NCBI RefSeq assembly: GCF_009569385.1
Contig: NZ_WBOF01000001.1
Location: forward strand, 3,668,001-3,732,000
DNA: 64,000 nt
Reading direction: 5' to 3'
Origin: Streptomyces kaniharaensis
GTDB lineage: Bacteria; Actinomycetota; Actinomycetes; Streptomycetales; Streptomycetaceae
Shown here one piece after another: positions 34,266 through 42,272 of this stretch. Positions within the stretch are counted from its first letter, which is position 1; each line of letters opens with the position of its first letter. The notes beneath the pieces are model-generated. The model ran no database searches. It was not told the DNA's origin and saw only the letters and a list, made by a program, of their open reading frames with translations. A program made the position numbers and the translations under genes.

Positions 34266-34867
34266 CCGCACCCGGGGACGGCACCGCACTCGGCGCGGAC
34301 GGCCTGCGCCGCTGCGGCTGGGGCGACTCGACCGACGACTACCGCGTCTACCACGACACCGAGTGGGGCCGCGCCGTGCACGGCGACGACGCCCTGTTCG
34401 AACGGGTCTGCCTGGAGGCCTTCCAGTCGGGCCTGTCCTGGCTGACCATCCTGCGCCGCCGCGAGGGCTTCCGGGCGGCGTTCGCCGGCTTCGAGATCGG
34501 CAAGGTCGCCGAGTTCGGCGAGGCCGACGTCGAGCGGCTGCTCGCCGACCCCGGCATCATCCGCAACCGGGCCAAGATCGAGGCGTCCATCGCCAACGCC
34601 CGGGCCGCCCGCGACCTCGACGGCGGCCTGGACGCGCTGATCTGGCGGTTCGCCGGAGACCCGGACCGGCCGGCCCCCCGCACGCTGGGGGAGGTGCCGG
34701 CCGTCACGCCCGAGTCGACGGCGCTCGCGAAGGCGCTGAAGAAGGAGGGCTTCCGCTTCGTCGGCCCCACCACCGCCTACGCGCTCATGCAGGCCTGCGG
34801 GCTGGTGGACGACCACCTGGCGGGCTGCCACGTCCGCACCTCGCGACAGGCCTGGGGCAGGATCTAG
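34262..34867 (+). CDS. tag: DNA-3-methyladenine glycosylase I
   Basis: 201 residues, GTG start overlapping the previous stop by four bases. Zinc ligands of TagI are all placed: Cys18 and His31 (13 apart as in E. coli), and His185 and Cys189. Other family blocks are RCGWG, YHDTEWG, LEAFQSGLSWLTIL and FVGPTTAYALMQACGLV. It excises 3-methyladenine from alkylated DNA. Its TAG overlaps the stop of the convergent enoyl-CoA hydratase gene, so no terminator separates them. Confidence 0.96.
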   Translation: MTAPGDGTALGADGLRRCGWGDSTDDYRVYHDTEWGRAVHGDDALFERVCLEAFQSGLSWLTILRRREGFRAAFAGFEIGKVAEFGEADVERLLADPGIIRNRAKIEASIANARAARDLDGGLDALIWRFAGDPDRPAPRTLGEVPAVTPESTALAKALKKEGFRFVGPTTAYALMQACGLVDDHLAGCHVRTSRQAWGRI

Positions 34868-35664
34868 CGGCCCAGGTAGCGCGGCTTCTCCTTGGCGATG
34901 AAGGCGCGGACCGCGATCCGGTGATCCTCGCTGTCGCCGGCCAGGGTCTGCAGCTCGTCCTCCTTGTCGAGCAGTTCGTCCAGCGAGTGCGAAGCCCCGT
35001 ACGCCAGCGACTCCTTGATGGCGCCGTACGCCACCGTCGGGCCGTCGGCCAGCTCCCGGGCGAAGACCCGTGCGGTGGCGGCGAGTTCCTCAGCCGCGAC
35101 CACCTTGGTGGCCAGGCCCAGCTCCATCGCCTCGGTGGCCTTCACCGTCCGGGGCAGCATCAGCAGCTCGGTGGCCTTGGCGTGCCCGACCAGCCGGGGC
35201 AGCGTCCACGACGCACCCGAGTCGGCGGTCAGCCCGATCCCGGCGAACGCGGTGTTGAAACCGGCCTTCTCGGAGATGATCCGGAAGTCGCAGGCGAAGG
35301 CCAGCGAGGCACCCGCGCCCGCCGCCACCCCGCCGACCGCCGCGACCGTCGGCTTGCGCATGCCCGTCAGCGCCCGCACCAGCGGGTTGTAGTGCTCGCC
35401 GACGGTGCGCAGCGCTCCCTCGCCGGTCTCGTCGGCCTGCTTGAGCATCGTCAGGTGCTCGTTCAGGTCCTGCCCGACGCAGAACGCGCGCTCGCCCGCC
35501 CCGGTCAGCAGCACCGCCCGCACCGCCGGGTCGGCCGCCGCGGCGGCCACGGTGTCCCGCAGCGCGACCTTGGTGGCGACGTCCAGCGCGTTCATCGCCT
35601 CGGGGCGGTTGATGGTGATGACGGCCAGACCGCCGTCCAGCTCGTACAGCACGGAATCGGACAT
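34864..35664 (-). CDS. Enoyl-CoA hydratase/isomerase family protein
   Basis: 266 residues from ATG 35664 (GAGGGAG upstream). Crotonase fold: first oxyanion-hole region AFCVGQDLNEH, second oxyanion residue in VGGVAAGAGASLAFACD, and GLTADSGASWTLPRLVG where the Asp fits the PaaG-type isomerase position in place of the hydratase Glu. It therefore more closely resembles 1,2-epoxyphenylacetyl-CoA isomerase or related isomerases. No other phenylacetate or beta-oxidation genes are nearby. It interrupts the tag-DUF3117 order seen in mycobacteria. Confidence 0.92.
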   Translation of the reverse strand: MSDSVLYELDGGLAVITINRPEAMNALDVATKVALRDTVAAAAADPAVRAVLLTGAGERAFCVGQDLNEHLTMLKQADETGEGALRTVGEHYNPLVRALTGMRKPTVAAVGGVAAGAGASLAFACDFRIISEKAGFNTAFAGIGLTADSGASWTLPRLVGHAKATELLMLPRTVKATEAMELGLATKVVAAEELAATARVFARELADGPTVAYGAIKESLAYGASHSLDELLDKEDELQTLAGDSEDHRIAVRAFIAKEKPRYLGR

Positions 35665-35961
35665 GGGCGAGGGCTCCCTCGTGATCGTCGCGGTGTCGGT
35701 CGTGTGCCAGGATGCCGGAGCGCGCGGCCAGCTGGGGAGTGTGAGGTATCGCACCTTCCGGTGCTGTCCGCACCGCCGCCGCGCCGGGGCTTATGACGGG
35801 AAATGGGCCGGTTGGGGGCGGTCCGGCCGTGGTTGCACCGAGAGTGATGTTGGTCATCAGGCCGTTGCATGCGGGATAATGGCTTCCGATCAATGCGTTC
35901 GATACCGGCGGTGGACGGACTGCCGGTGCGTAGCTGAGCGGTTGCAGGAAGGGGAACGAGC

Positions 35962-36129
35962 ATGGCGGCCATGAAGCCGCGGACGGGTGACGGCCCGCTC
36001 GAAGTCACCAAAGAGGGGCGGGGCATCATCATGCGCGTTCCGCTCGAAGGCGGCGGACGCCTCGTGGTGGAGCTCACGCCTGACGAGGCCGACGCCCTGG
36101 GCGACGCCCTGAAGAAGGCCACTGGCTGA
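35962..36129 (+). CDS. DUF3117 small conserved protein
   Basis: 55 residues, starting MAAMKPRTGDGPLEVTKEG and continuing RGIIMRVPLEGGGRLVVEL, ending in DALKKATG. AAGGGGAACGAGC precedes ATG 35962. It is the actinobacterial DUF3117 family, found at the same place (Rv1211) in mycobacteria. Strongly conserved, soluble, function unknown. A possible promoter is TTGGTC (35850-35855) with GATAAT (35875-35880), although the 19-bp spacing is on the long side. Confidence 0.92.
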   Translation: MAAMKPRTGDGPLEVTKEGRGIIMRVPLEGGGRLVVELTPDEADALGDALKKATG

Positions 36130-36167
36130 CCGCAGCGGGTGCTCCCCATCTCCTGGAGATGTGCTGC

Positions 36168-36203
36168 CGGGCCCGGGTACGACGTCGCGTCGGCCCGGGC
36201 CCG
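36168..36203. terminator. Terminator between DUF3117 and methyltransferase genes
   Basis: Perfect 10-bp stem (36168-36177 with 36194-36203) with a 16-nt loop between convergent genes. Confidence 0.55.
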
Positions 36204-36235
36204 CGGCTTCCCCGTCGCTGCCGCCTGACGGCTCG

Positions 36236-36869
36236 CTACCGCTTGACGGCGCAGAGCAGCCCGTCCGAGACCGGCAGCAGCGCGGGCAGCAGTGCCTCGC
36301 TCTCCCGGACGTCCCGGACGAGGTCCCGGACCGCGTGCGTCTGCGGGTCCTGCAGTTCGGGCTCGGCCAGCCGGCCCTCCTGGAAGACCCCCTCGAAGCA
36401 GACCATCCCACCCGGCCGGAGCAGCCGCAGCGCCTCCGCCAGGTACTCCCGCGACTCCGCCGGATCCCCGTCGCAGAACACCAGGTCGTACTGCCCGTCC
36501 GCGAGCCGCGGCAGCACCTCCAGCGCCCGGCCCGGTATGAACCGCGACCGGTTGGCCGCGAACCCGGCCGCCTGGTAGGGCCTCCCGGGCCAGCTGCTGG
36601 CGCACCGGCTCCGAGTCCACCGTCGTCAGCACGCCGTCCGGCCGCATCCCGCGCAGCAGGTAGACCCCCGAGACCCCCGTCCCGGTGCCGATCTCGGCCA
36701 CCGCCTTGGCGTCCAGCGCGGCCGCCAGCAGCCGCAGACACGCTCCGCCGCTCGGCCCGATCGCTTTTATCCCGGTCCGTGCGGACTGTGCCCGGGCGTA
36801 GGTGAGCACCGCGTCCTCGCCGACGTAGGTGTCCGCGAGGGCCGCACGCGCGGGCCCGAACTCGCTGAT
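36236..36869 (-). pseudogene. O-methyltransferase, frameshifted
   Basis: Class I SAM-dependent O-methyltransferase (methyltransferase_3). The 5' part encodes DAKAVAEIGTGTGVSGVYLL (SAM motif I) and ends at TTVDSEPVRQQLAREA. The 3' part continues in another frame with YQAAGFAANRSRFIPG, then YDLVFCDGDPAESREYL and GLLCAVKR. One extra base in the GGG run at 36578-36580 (plus strand; CCC on the coding strand) explains the break; with two bases the domain would be continuous. No ATG/GTG start is seen near the expected N-terminus ([16 protein letters not shown] begins at an ATC, 36869); the first in-frame GTG, 36809, lies inside the domain. Either a real lesion or a sequencing error. It corresponds to Rv1220c beside sigE. 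Confidence 0.8.
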
Positions 36870-36950
36870 GGCTGCCTCTTTCGGTGCCCCGGGTGGCGGC
36901 CCGGTGCCGGGGGATGTCGATATTTCCTGCCACAGATTACTGGCCGACCG

Positions 36951-36976
36951 GGAACCGCGTACGGTGGCGGGCCGTT
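36951..36976 (+). promoter_or_regulatory. ECF-type promoter upstream of the sigma factor gene
   Basis: GGAACC at 36951-36956, a 16-17 base spacer, and CGTT at 36973-36976. This is the GGAAC/CGTT pattern recognised by SigE/SigH-like ECF factors. The start of transcription would be near 36983, about 60 bases before ATG 37045. It suggests the sigma factor drives its own operon. Confidence 0.6.
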
Positions 36977-37044
36977 GTGGAAGAGGGACCGGGTACGGGA
37001 AACCTCCCCGGCACTTTTATCCGGGCTTGACGGGTGAGGTGGAT

Positions 37045-37890
37045 ATGGTGGTGGCCCTGCTGGGCAGAAGAGCCGACCGAGGAGGTGTGGCCGAGGGCGA
37101 CGTCCCCGTGCGGCGGCACCCCCGCGGCACCGCGTCGACCCGTACGCCGAAGCCCGTGATGAACCAGCCTGCGCACCCGAACCCGGACCAGCCCGCCGAC
37201 GAGCTGTCGGAGGCCGGCGCCACCGAGGCCCCCGCCCTCGCGACCTTCACCGAGGGCCCCGACGCGCAGACCTGGACTCCGCCCACGTGGGAGGAGATCG
37301 TCGAGGCCCACAGCGCCCGCGTCTACCGCCTGGCCTACCGCCTGACGGGCAACCAGCACGACGCCGAGGACCTCACCCAGGAGGTCTTCGTCCGGGTGTT
37401 CCGCTCGCTGTCCACCTACACCCCCGGCACGTTCGAGGGCTGGCTGCACCGGATCACCACCAACCTGTTCCTGGACATGGTCCGCCGCCGCCAGCGCATC
37501 CGCTTCGACGCGCTCGCCGAGGACGCGGCCGAGCGGCTGGCCTCCCGCGAGCCCAGCCCGGCCCAGCACTTCAGCGACACCCACTTCGACGCCGACGTGC
37601 AGCAGGCCCTGGACACCCTCGCCCCGGAGTTCCGCGCCGCCGTGGTGCTCTGCGACATCGAGGGCCTGTCCTACGAGGAGATCGCCGCCACGCTGGGCGT
37701 CAAGCTCGGCACCGTCCGCAGCCGCATCCACCGCGGCCGTTCGCACTTGCGTGCCGCCCTCAAGCACCGCGCCCCCGGCTCGGCCCCCGGCCGTGAGCGC
37801 CGCGGCGGCTCGGAGGAGCCGGTGCCGGTCGGCGCCGTCGCCGGCGAGGCCGCGGCAGCGGCGGGCGGGCGCGGACGGAGGCGATCGTGA
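37045..37890 (+). CDS. sigE: ECF RNA polymerase sigma factor (SigE-like)
   Basis: 281 residues from ATG 37045 (GGGTGAGG upstream); ATG 37159 is a shorter option. The first ~95 residues are an acidic, Pro-rich extension. Region 2 runs [30 protein letters not shown] to [19 protein letters not shown]. Region 4 is [42 protein letters not shown] basic Gly/Arg tail follows. Context (anti-sigma overlap, tatB) and order identify it with mycobacterial SigE of Rv1221, not with the cell-envelope factor called SigE in S. coelicolor. Released by its anti-sigma, it would activate envelope-stress genes. The stop overlaps the anti-sigma gene by four bases. Confidence 0.94.
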   Translation: MVVALLGRRADRGGVAEGDVPVRRHPRGTASTRTPKPVMNQPAHPNPDQPADELSEAGATEAPALATFTEGPDAQTWTPPTWEEIVEAHSARVYRLAYRLTGNQHDAEDLTQEVFVRVFRSLSTYTPGTFEGWLHRITTNLFLDMVRRRQRIRFDALAEDAAERLASREPSPAQHFSDTHFDADVQQALDTLAPEFRAAVVLCDIEGLSYEEIAATLGVKLGTVRSRIHRGRSHLRAALKHRAPGSAPGRERRGGSEEPVPVGAVAGEAAAAAGGRGRRRS

Positions 37891-38861
37891 GCGGGACCGG
37901 CCAGTCGGGGCCGGGCCGGCCGGAGTCGTCCGGCAAGTCCGGTACCAGGCGGGGCTGGGCCCTGCCGGGCCGTCGCGGCAGCGACGAGCCGGGCGAGAGC
38001 GGGCTGCCCGCCGCCACCCCGGAGCCCGGCGACGCGGCGCCGCGCGCCGTCGCCGTACGCCCCGCCGAACCCGCCGCCGAGGAGCACCACCTCGGCGAGC
38101 GCCTCTCCGCCTTCCTCGACGGCGAGCTCGGACACGACTCGCGCGATCGCGTCCAGTCCCACCTGGCGACCTGCCCGCAGTGCCTCGCCGAGGCCGACGC
38201 GGGCCGCGCCGTCAAGCACCTGCTCACCCGCACCGGCACCCCCGGCCCGTCCTCGGCACTGATGGCCCGGCTGATGGCCGTCGGCAGCCTCGACGACGAC
38301 CCGGCGGACGACGACGACCTGCCCGGCGGCGGAGTCGCGGCCCCCGGCACGCTCGGCGGCAGCCGGCTGACCGGCGGTTCCTTCGGCCGCGGCGCCGGTG
38401 CCTCCTTCGGCGCGGGCGCGCTCGGCGCCGACACTCCGCTGCCCGGCGTCGACCCGCGCGCGTTCGGTCGCGGCGGGGCGGTGCTGCGCCCGCTGATCGG
38501 CCGCCGGGCCGAGCGCCCCGAGGCTCCCGTCCGGCCGCAGCCGGCCGCCGCGGCAGCCGCCGTCCGGCCGTCCGCACCGCGCGGCCGGCGCTTCGTCTTC
38601 GCCGCCGCGGGCGCCTTCTCGGTGGCCGCGGTGACGCTGGGCGGCGTCGGCGGCGTCACCGCGCAGAGCGAGGACCAGCACGGCACCTCGGTCAGCCCGG
38701 CCGGCGACACCGGCCGCTCCGGCGGGCTGGTCCCGATGACCGCGCAGGTCCCGGTGGACTTCCCGGTCCGCCCGGTCGCCGCCACCCGCAACGCGACCCC
38801 GTCGCCGCTCCCGGACCACACCCCGGGCGGGCTGGCCGCCCTGCACCAGGAACCCCGTTAG
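37887..38861 (+). CDS. Zinc-finger anti-sigma factor (RseA-like)
   Basis: 324 residues, GTG start overlapping the sigma gene (GTGA). The ZAS domain (zf-HC2) has His92-x3-Cys96-x2-Cys99 in SHLATCPQC and the upstream helix [22 protein letters not shown] long Gly/Ala/Arg-rich linker leads to one membrane segment around residues 234-258 ([21 protein letters not shown]), leaving about 65 residues outside. It should hold the ECF sigma factor at the membrane. Unlike in M. tuberculosis, no htrA-type protease gene lies between it and tatB. Confidence 0.92.
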   Translation: MSGTGQSGPGRPESSGKSGTRRGWALPGRRGSDEPGESGLPAATPEPGDAAPRAVAVRPAEPAAEEHHLGERLSAFLDGELGHDSRDRVQSHLATCPQCLAEADAGRAVKHLLTRTGTPGPSSALMARLMAVGSLDDDPADDDDLPGGGVAAPGTLGGSRLTGGSFGRGAGASFGAGALGADTPLPGVDPRAFGRGGAVLRPLIGRRAERPEAPVRPQPAAAAAAVRPSAPRGRRFVFAAAGAFSVAAVTLGGVGGVTAQSEDQHGTSVSPAGDTGRSGGLVPMTAQVPVDFPVRPVAATRNATPSPLPDHTPGGLAALHQEPR

Positions 38862-38946
38862 ACGCCGCGCGCGACGCACACGGCCACCGGCAGGTCTTCA
38901 CCACGGGTTCGTCACACCGTGGCCACGGGGACCGGCCGGTGGCCAT

Positions 38947-38952
38947 TACCCT
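38947..38952 (+). promoter_or_regulatory. Possible -10 box for tatB
   Basis: TACCCT 35 bases before the tatB GTG, leaving a ~30-base leader with an AGGGAG ribosome site. It would allow tatB to be made independently of the sigma operon. Confidence 0.4.
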
Positions 38953-38987
38953 GTAGGAACCGTCGTCCGGCGAGCTAGGGAGCTTAG

Positions 38988-39416
38988 GTGTTCAGCGACG
39001 TAGGCGGGCTGGAGATCCTGACCCTGATCGTGATGGCGATCATCATCTTCGGCCCCGACAAGCTGCCGAAGCTGATCCAGGACACCATGGGCTTCATCCG
39101 GAAGGTCCGGTCCTTCGCGGACAGCGCGAAGGAGGACATCCGCAGCGAGCTGGGCCCCGAGTTCAAGGACTTCGAGTTCGAGGACCTGCACCCGAAGACC
39201 TTCGTCCGCAAGCAGCTCATGGGCGGTCAGGACGACCCGCTGGGCTTCAAGGACATGAAGGACTCGCTCGACATCCGGTCCGTCCTGGACGACAAGCCCG
39301 CCGCCCCCGTGACCGGCCGCACCGGCGGCGTCGGCTTCGAGAAGGCCGCCGCCGCGTCCTCCGGCCCGCCGCTCCAGCCCGGCGAGCGCCCCCCGTTCGA
39401 CCCCGACGCGACCTGA
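38988..39416 (+). CDS. tatB: Sec-independent protein translocase TatB
   Basis: 142 residues, GTG start. The N-terminal segment LEILTLIVMAIIIFGPDKLPKLIQD has the single membrane helix, the Phe-Gly-Pro hinge and the start of the amphipathic helix that define TatA/B proteins. The long tail and GPEFKDFEF acidic helix favour TatB. It would form the twin-arginine receptor with TatC, encoded elsewhere. Position after sigma/anti-sigma matches Rv1224. A 15-bp terminator follows. Confidence 0.93.
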   Translation: MFSDVGGLEILTLIVMAIIIFGPDKLPKLIQDTMGFIRKVRSFADSAKEDIRSELGPEFKDFEFEDLHPKTFVRKQLMGGQDDPLGFKDMKDSLDIRSVLDDKPAAPVTGRTGGVGFEKAAAASSGPPLQPGERPPFDPDAT

Positions 39417-39437
39417 CCGCGCCTGCGCTCCGGCCAC

Positions 39438-39480
39438 GCCGCCGCCCCGCTCGCCCGCACGGTTTGAGCGGGGCGGCGGC
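39438..39480 (+). terminator. Terminator after tatB
   Basis: Perfect 15-bp stem (39438-39452 with 39466-39480), 13-nt loop. Confidence 0.75.
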
Positions 39481-39630
39481 GTGCGCGCCGCTATTGTGCT
39501 GATTGCTCCCGACGGGCCGTCCGCCGGATTCCGCGTTCCCGTGGACCGAAGACGCCTCGCGGGAGCGCCGCGGTACGCCAGGATGGGAGCGCGCCACGGC
39601 AGGCATACGTGCGTTTGAGGAGGCCCGGGG

Positions 39631-40305
39631 ATGGACGCGACGAGTCAGGCGGTGGGGACGACGGCGACGGCCGGCAGCCCGGTGGTGGGCGGGCAGGCAG
39701 GCCCGGCGGACCCGCTGGTGCCGTACCTGTCCGCCGACTTCCCCTGGTACGGCCTGGACGACGCCTGGACCGGCCGCCGCTACCTGATGCAGGCCGGTGC
39801 GGGGGGCGTGCGCACCGGGGCCGCCAGCGTCGACTACGGCACCCTCGGCCACGGCGAGGACCCGGCCAGGCAGTACGAGCCGCGCGACACGCGGAAGTTC
39901 GCCGTCGTGGTGACCGTGGCCCGCCGCGACAGCCGCCGCAGCGCCGACAACACCGGCACCCTGGAGGCGACGTCCGCCTCCTCCGCCGCCTGGCTGGCCG
40001 GCTGCGGCCTGCTCACCGCGACCTGGCCCGGGCAACTGGACCGGGCGCTGCGCCAGGACTGGCTGGAGCAGCAGAGCGCCATCGCCTGGGACCTCGCCGA
40101 CGACCTGTCCGGCCCCGGCTGGTCCACCCTCAGCCTCCCGGTCAACGGCCTGCCGCAGCCCTTCCGCTACCGCGAGTCCGAGTACGGCTGGGTGCTCGCC
40201 GGCGAGGCCCCCGGCGTCCTGCTCGGCGCCTACGGCCGCGGCGTGAGCGCCTACGGCACCGGCTTCGCCACCGTCCCCGACCTCACCACGTACACCTGCC
40301 CGTAG
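39631..40305 (+). CDS. Conserved hypothetical protein
   Basis: 224 residues, GAGGAGG upstream of ATG 39631. It has no membrane segment and no signal peptide. The body has dense aromatic and Asp/Gly content (DFPWYGLDDAWTGRR, YGTLGHGEDPARQYEP, SAIAWDLADDLSGPGW, FRYRESEYGWVLAGEAPGVLLGAYGRG), giving the impression of a compact beta-rich domain. Codon use is normal, so the gene is real. I do not recognise the family. It converges on mrp across a tandem repeat and a terminator. Confidence 0.78.
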   Translation: MDATSQAVGTTATAGSPVVGGQAGPADPLVPYLSADFPWYGLDDAWTGRRYLMQAGAGGVRTGAASVDYGTLGHGEDPARQYEPRDTRKFAVVVTVARRDSRRSADNTGTLEATSASSAAWLAGCGLLTATWPGQLDRALRQDWLEQQSAIAWDLADDLSGPGWSTLSLPVNGLPQPFRYRESEYGWVLAGEAPGVLLGAYGRGVSAYGTGFATVPDLTTYTCP

Positions 40306-40320
40306 CCGCTCCTGCGCTCG

Positions 40321-40364
40321 TCCTCGGAGCGTCCTCGGAGCGTGCTCGGAGCGTGCTCGGCGGA
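40321..40364 (+). repeat. 11-bp tandem repeat, about four copies
   Basis: TCCTCGGAGCG twice (40321-40331, 40332-40342), TGCTCGGAGCG (40343-40353), then the degenerate TGCTCGGCGGA (40354-40364). It sits between convergent genes just before the terminator. Its copy number may vary between strains. Confidence 0.8.
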
Positions 40365-40368
40365 CGTG

Positions 40369-40402
40369 CCGAAGGCCGGGTGGCGAGCCACCCGGCCTTC
40401 GG
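40369..40402. terminator. Bidirectional terminator between convergent genes
   Basis: Perfect 15-bp stem (40369-40383 with 40388-40402) closed by a 4-nt loop. Confidence 0.85.
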
Positions 40403-40416
40403 TTCCCGGCGGTCCG

Positions 40417-41577
40417 TCAGAACTTGTTCTTGGGCGTCAGGCCGAGGGAGAGCCCGGACAGGCCGCGCTGGCGGCCGCCCAGCTTGCCGGCGACGGCGCG
40501 CAGGGCGGCGCCGGCCGGGGAGTCGGGGGCGGCGAGCACGACCGGGCGGCCGTCGTCGCCGCCCTCGCGCAGGCGGACGTCGATCGGGATCGAGCCGAGC
40601 ACGGGGACGGTCGCGCCGACGGTGCGGGTGAGCGCGTCCGCGACGGTCTGGCCGCCGCCGGTGCCGAAGACGTCGATCATCTCGTCGCAGTGCGGGCACG
40701 GCATGCCGGACATGTTCTCGATCACGCCGACGATCTTCTGGTGGGTCTGCACCGCGATGGTGCCGGCCCGCTCGGCCACCTCGGCGGCGGCCATCTGCGG
40801 GGTGGTGACGATCAGGATCTCCGCGTTGGGGATCAGCTGGGCCACCGAGATCGCGATGTCGCCGGTGCCGGGCGGCAGGTCCAGCAGCAGCACGTCCAGG
40901 TCGCCCCACCACACGTCGGCGAGGAACTGCTGGAGCGCGCGGTGCAGCATCGGGCCGCGCCAGACCACCGGGGCGTTGCCCGGGGTGAACATGCCGATCG
41001 AGATGACCTTCACGCCGTTCGCCTGCGGCGGCATGATCATGTCCTGGACCTGGGTCGGCCGGCCCTCGACGCCCAGCATGCGCGGCACGCTGTGGCCGTA
41101 GATGTCGGCGTCCACCACGGCGACCTTCAGGCCGTCCGCGGCCATCGCGGCGGCCAGGTTGACCGTCACGGAGGACTTGCCGACGCCGCCCTTGCCGGAG
41201 GCGACGGCGTAGACCCGGGTCAGCGTGCCCGGCTTGGCGAACGGGATCTCCCGCTCGGGGGCGCCGCCGCGCAGCAGCTGGGACAGCTCCTTGCGCTGCT
41301 CGTCGCTCATCACGTCGAGTTCGACCTCGACGCCGGTCACGCCGGGGACCTTCCCGACCGCCTCGCGGACGCGGGTGACGATGGTCTCGCGCATCGGACA
41401 GCCGGAGACGGTCAGGTAGACCGCGACGCGCACCGCGCCGCCCTCGGCGATCTCGACCGATTTCACCATGCCGATCTCGGTGATCGGGCGGTTGATCTCC
41501 GGGTCGTTGACGGTCGCGAGCGCCTGGCGTACGGACTCCTCCGTGACGCCGACCGCGACCTCTGTCTCGTTGGCCAT
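40417..41577 (-). CDS. mrp: Mrp/NBP35-family Fe-S cluster carrier ATPase
   Basis: 386 residues. An N-terminal MIP18 (DUF59) domain with the SGCP motif (Cys60) is followed by the ParA-type P-loop SGKGGVGKSS at about residues 127-136, and by the paired cysteines CPHC, which bridge a [4Fe-4S] cluster in Mrp dimers. It loads and transfers Fe-S clusters to apo-proteins. The start is supported by a TACCAT box 6 bases upstream (leaderless). In mycobacteria (Rv1229c) it lies in the same block. Confidence 0.95.
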   Translation of the reverse strand: MANETEVAVGVTEESVRQALATVNDPEINRPITEIGMVKSVEIAEGGAVRVAVYLTVSGCPMRETIVTRVREAVGKVPGVTGVEVELDVMSDEQRKELSQLLRGGAPEREIPFAKPGTLTRVYAVASGKGGVGKSSVTVNLAAAMAADGLKVAVVDADIYGHSVPRMLGVEGRPTQVQDMIMPPQANGVKVISIGMFTPGNAPVVWRGPMLHRALQQFLADVWWGDLDVLLLDLPPGTGDIAISVAQLIPNAEILIVTTPQMAAAEVAERAGTIAVQTHQKIVGVIENMSGMPCPHCDEMIDVFGTGGGQTVADALTRTVGATVPVLGSIPIDVRLREGGDDGRPVVLAAPDSPAGAALRAVAGKLGGRQRGLSGLSLGLTPKNKF

Positions 41578-41583
41578 GCCTTG

Positions 41584-41589
41584 ATGGTA
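41584..41589 (-). promoter_or_regulatory. Leaderless -10 box of mrp
   Basis: TACCAT on the minus strand, 6 bases before the mrp ATG. Confidence 0.55.
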
Positions 41590-41633
41590 CGGCGCTGGAC
41601 GAGCCCCTTAACCCGCCGGTAGCGTGCCGCCGG

Positions 41634-42272
41634 TCACAGCGCCTCCGACGCCTCCCGGCGGTCGTCGATGTCCTTGAGCAGCGCCTGGAGTTCGGAGCGG
41701 ATGAAGTCGCGGGTGGCGACCTCGCCGAGCCCGTGCCGCAGCGCGGCCACCTCGCGGGTCAGGTACTCGGTGTCCGCGATGTTGCGGTCGCTGCGGGACC
41801 GGTCCTGCTCCATGTTGACCCGGTCCCGGTTGTCCTGGCGGTTCTGCGCGAGCAGGATCAGCGGGGCCGCGTACGAGGCCTGGAGGGACAGCACCAGGGT
41901 GAGGAAGATGAACGGGTAGCTGTCGAACCGGACGGACTCCGGCAGCAGGGTGTTCCAGGCCACCCAGATGATGATCACGACCGTCATCCAGACGATGAAC
42001 CGTCCGGTGCCGAGGAAGCGCGCGATCCGCTCGGAGAGCTTGCCGAAGGCCTCCGGGTCGTAGGAGGGCAGCGTGATCAGGCCTGGCCGGGCGGTGCGCG
42101 GCTGGTCGAGCCGGGCCCGGGCCGAGCCGGTGACCTGCACGGCCTCGGCGCGGCGGTCCCGGCCGCCCTCGCGGGTGCGCAGATCGCGCAGCTGGCGCAG
42201 CTGGCGCAGTTCGCTCTGCAGGCGCCGGCGCGCGGGCTCGTCGTTCGCCCGCCCCTTGCGGTCAGCGTCCAC
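41634..42272 (-). CDS. DUF1003 membrane protein
   Basis: 212 residues. The N-terminal 70 residues are highly charged. Two membrane segments follow (FIVWMTVVIIIWVAWNTL and YPFIFLTLVLSLQASYAAPLILLAQNRQD); the last carries the DUF1003 hallmark SxQASYAAPxILLxQNRQ. The C-terminal half is a charged coiled coil (DRSRSDRNIADTEYLTREVAAL). It overlaps the MgtE-N/CBS gene by 11 bases, the pair corresponding to the DUF1003 and MgtE-like genes near mrp in mycobacteria. The function is unknown, but context suggests magnesium or envelope homeostasis. Confidence 0.9.
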   Translation of the reverse strand: MDADRKGRANDEPARRRLQSELRQLRQLRDLRTREGGRDRRAEAVQVTGSARARLDQPRTARPGLITLPSYDPEAFGKLSERIARFLGTGRFIVWMTVVIIIWVAWNTLLPESVRFDSYPFIFLTLVLSLQASYAAPLILLAQNRQDNRDRVNMEQDRSRSDRNIADTEYLTREVAALRHGLGEVATRDFIRSELQALLKDIDDRREASEAL

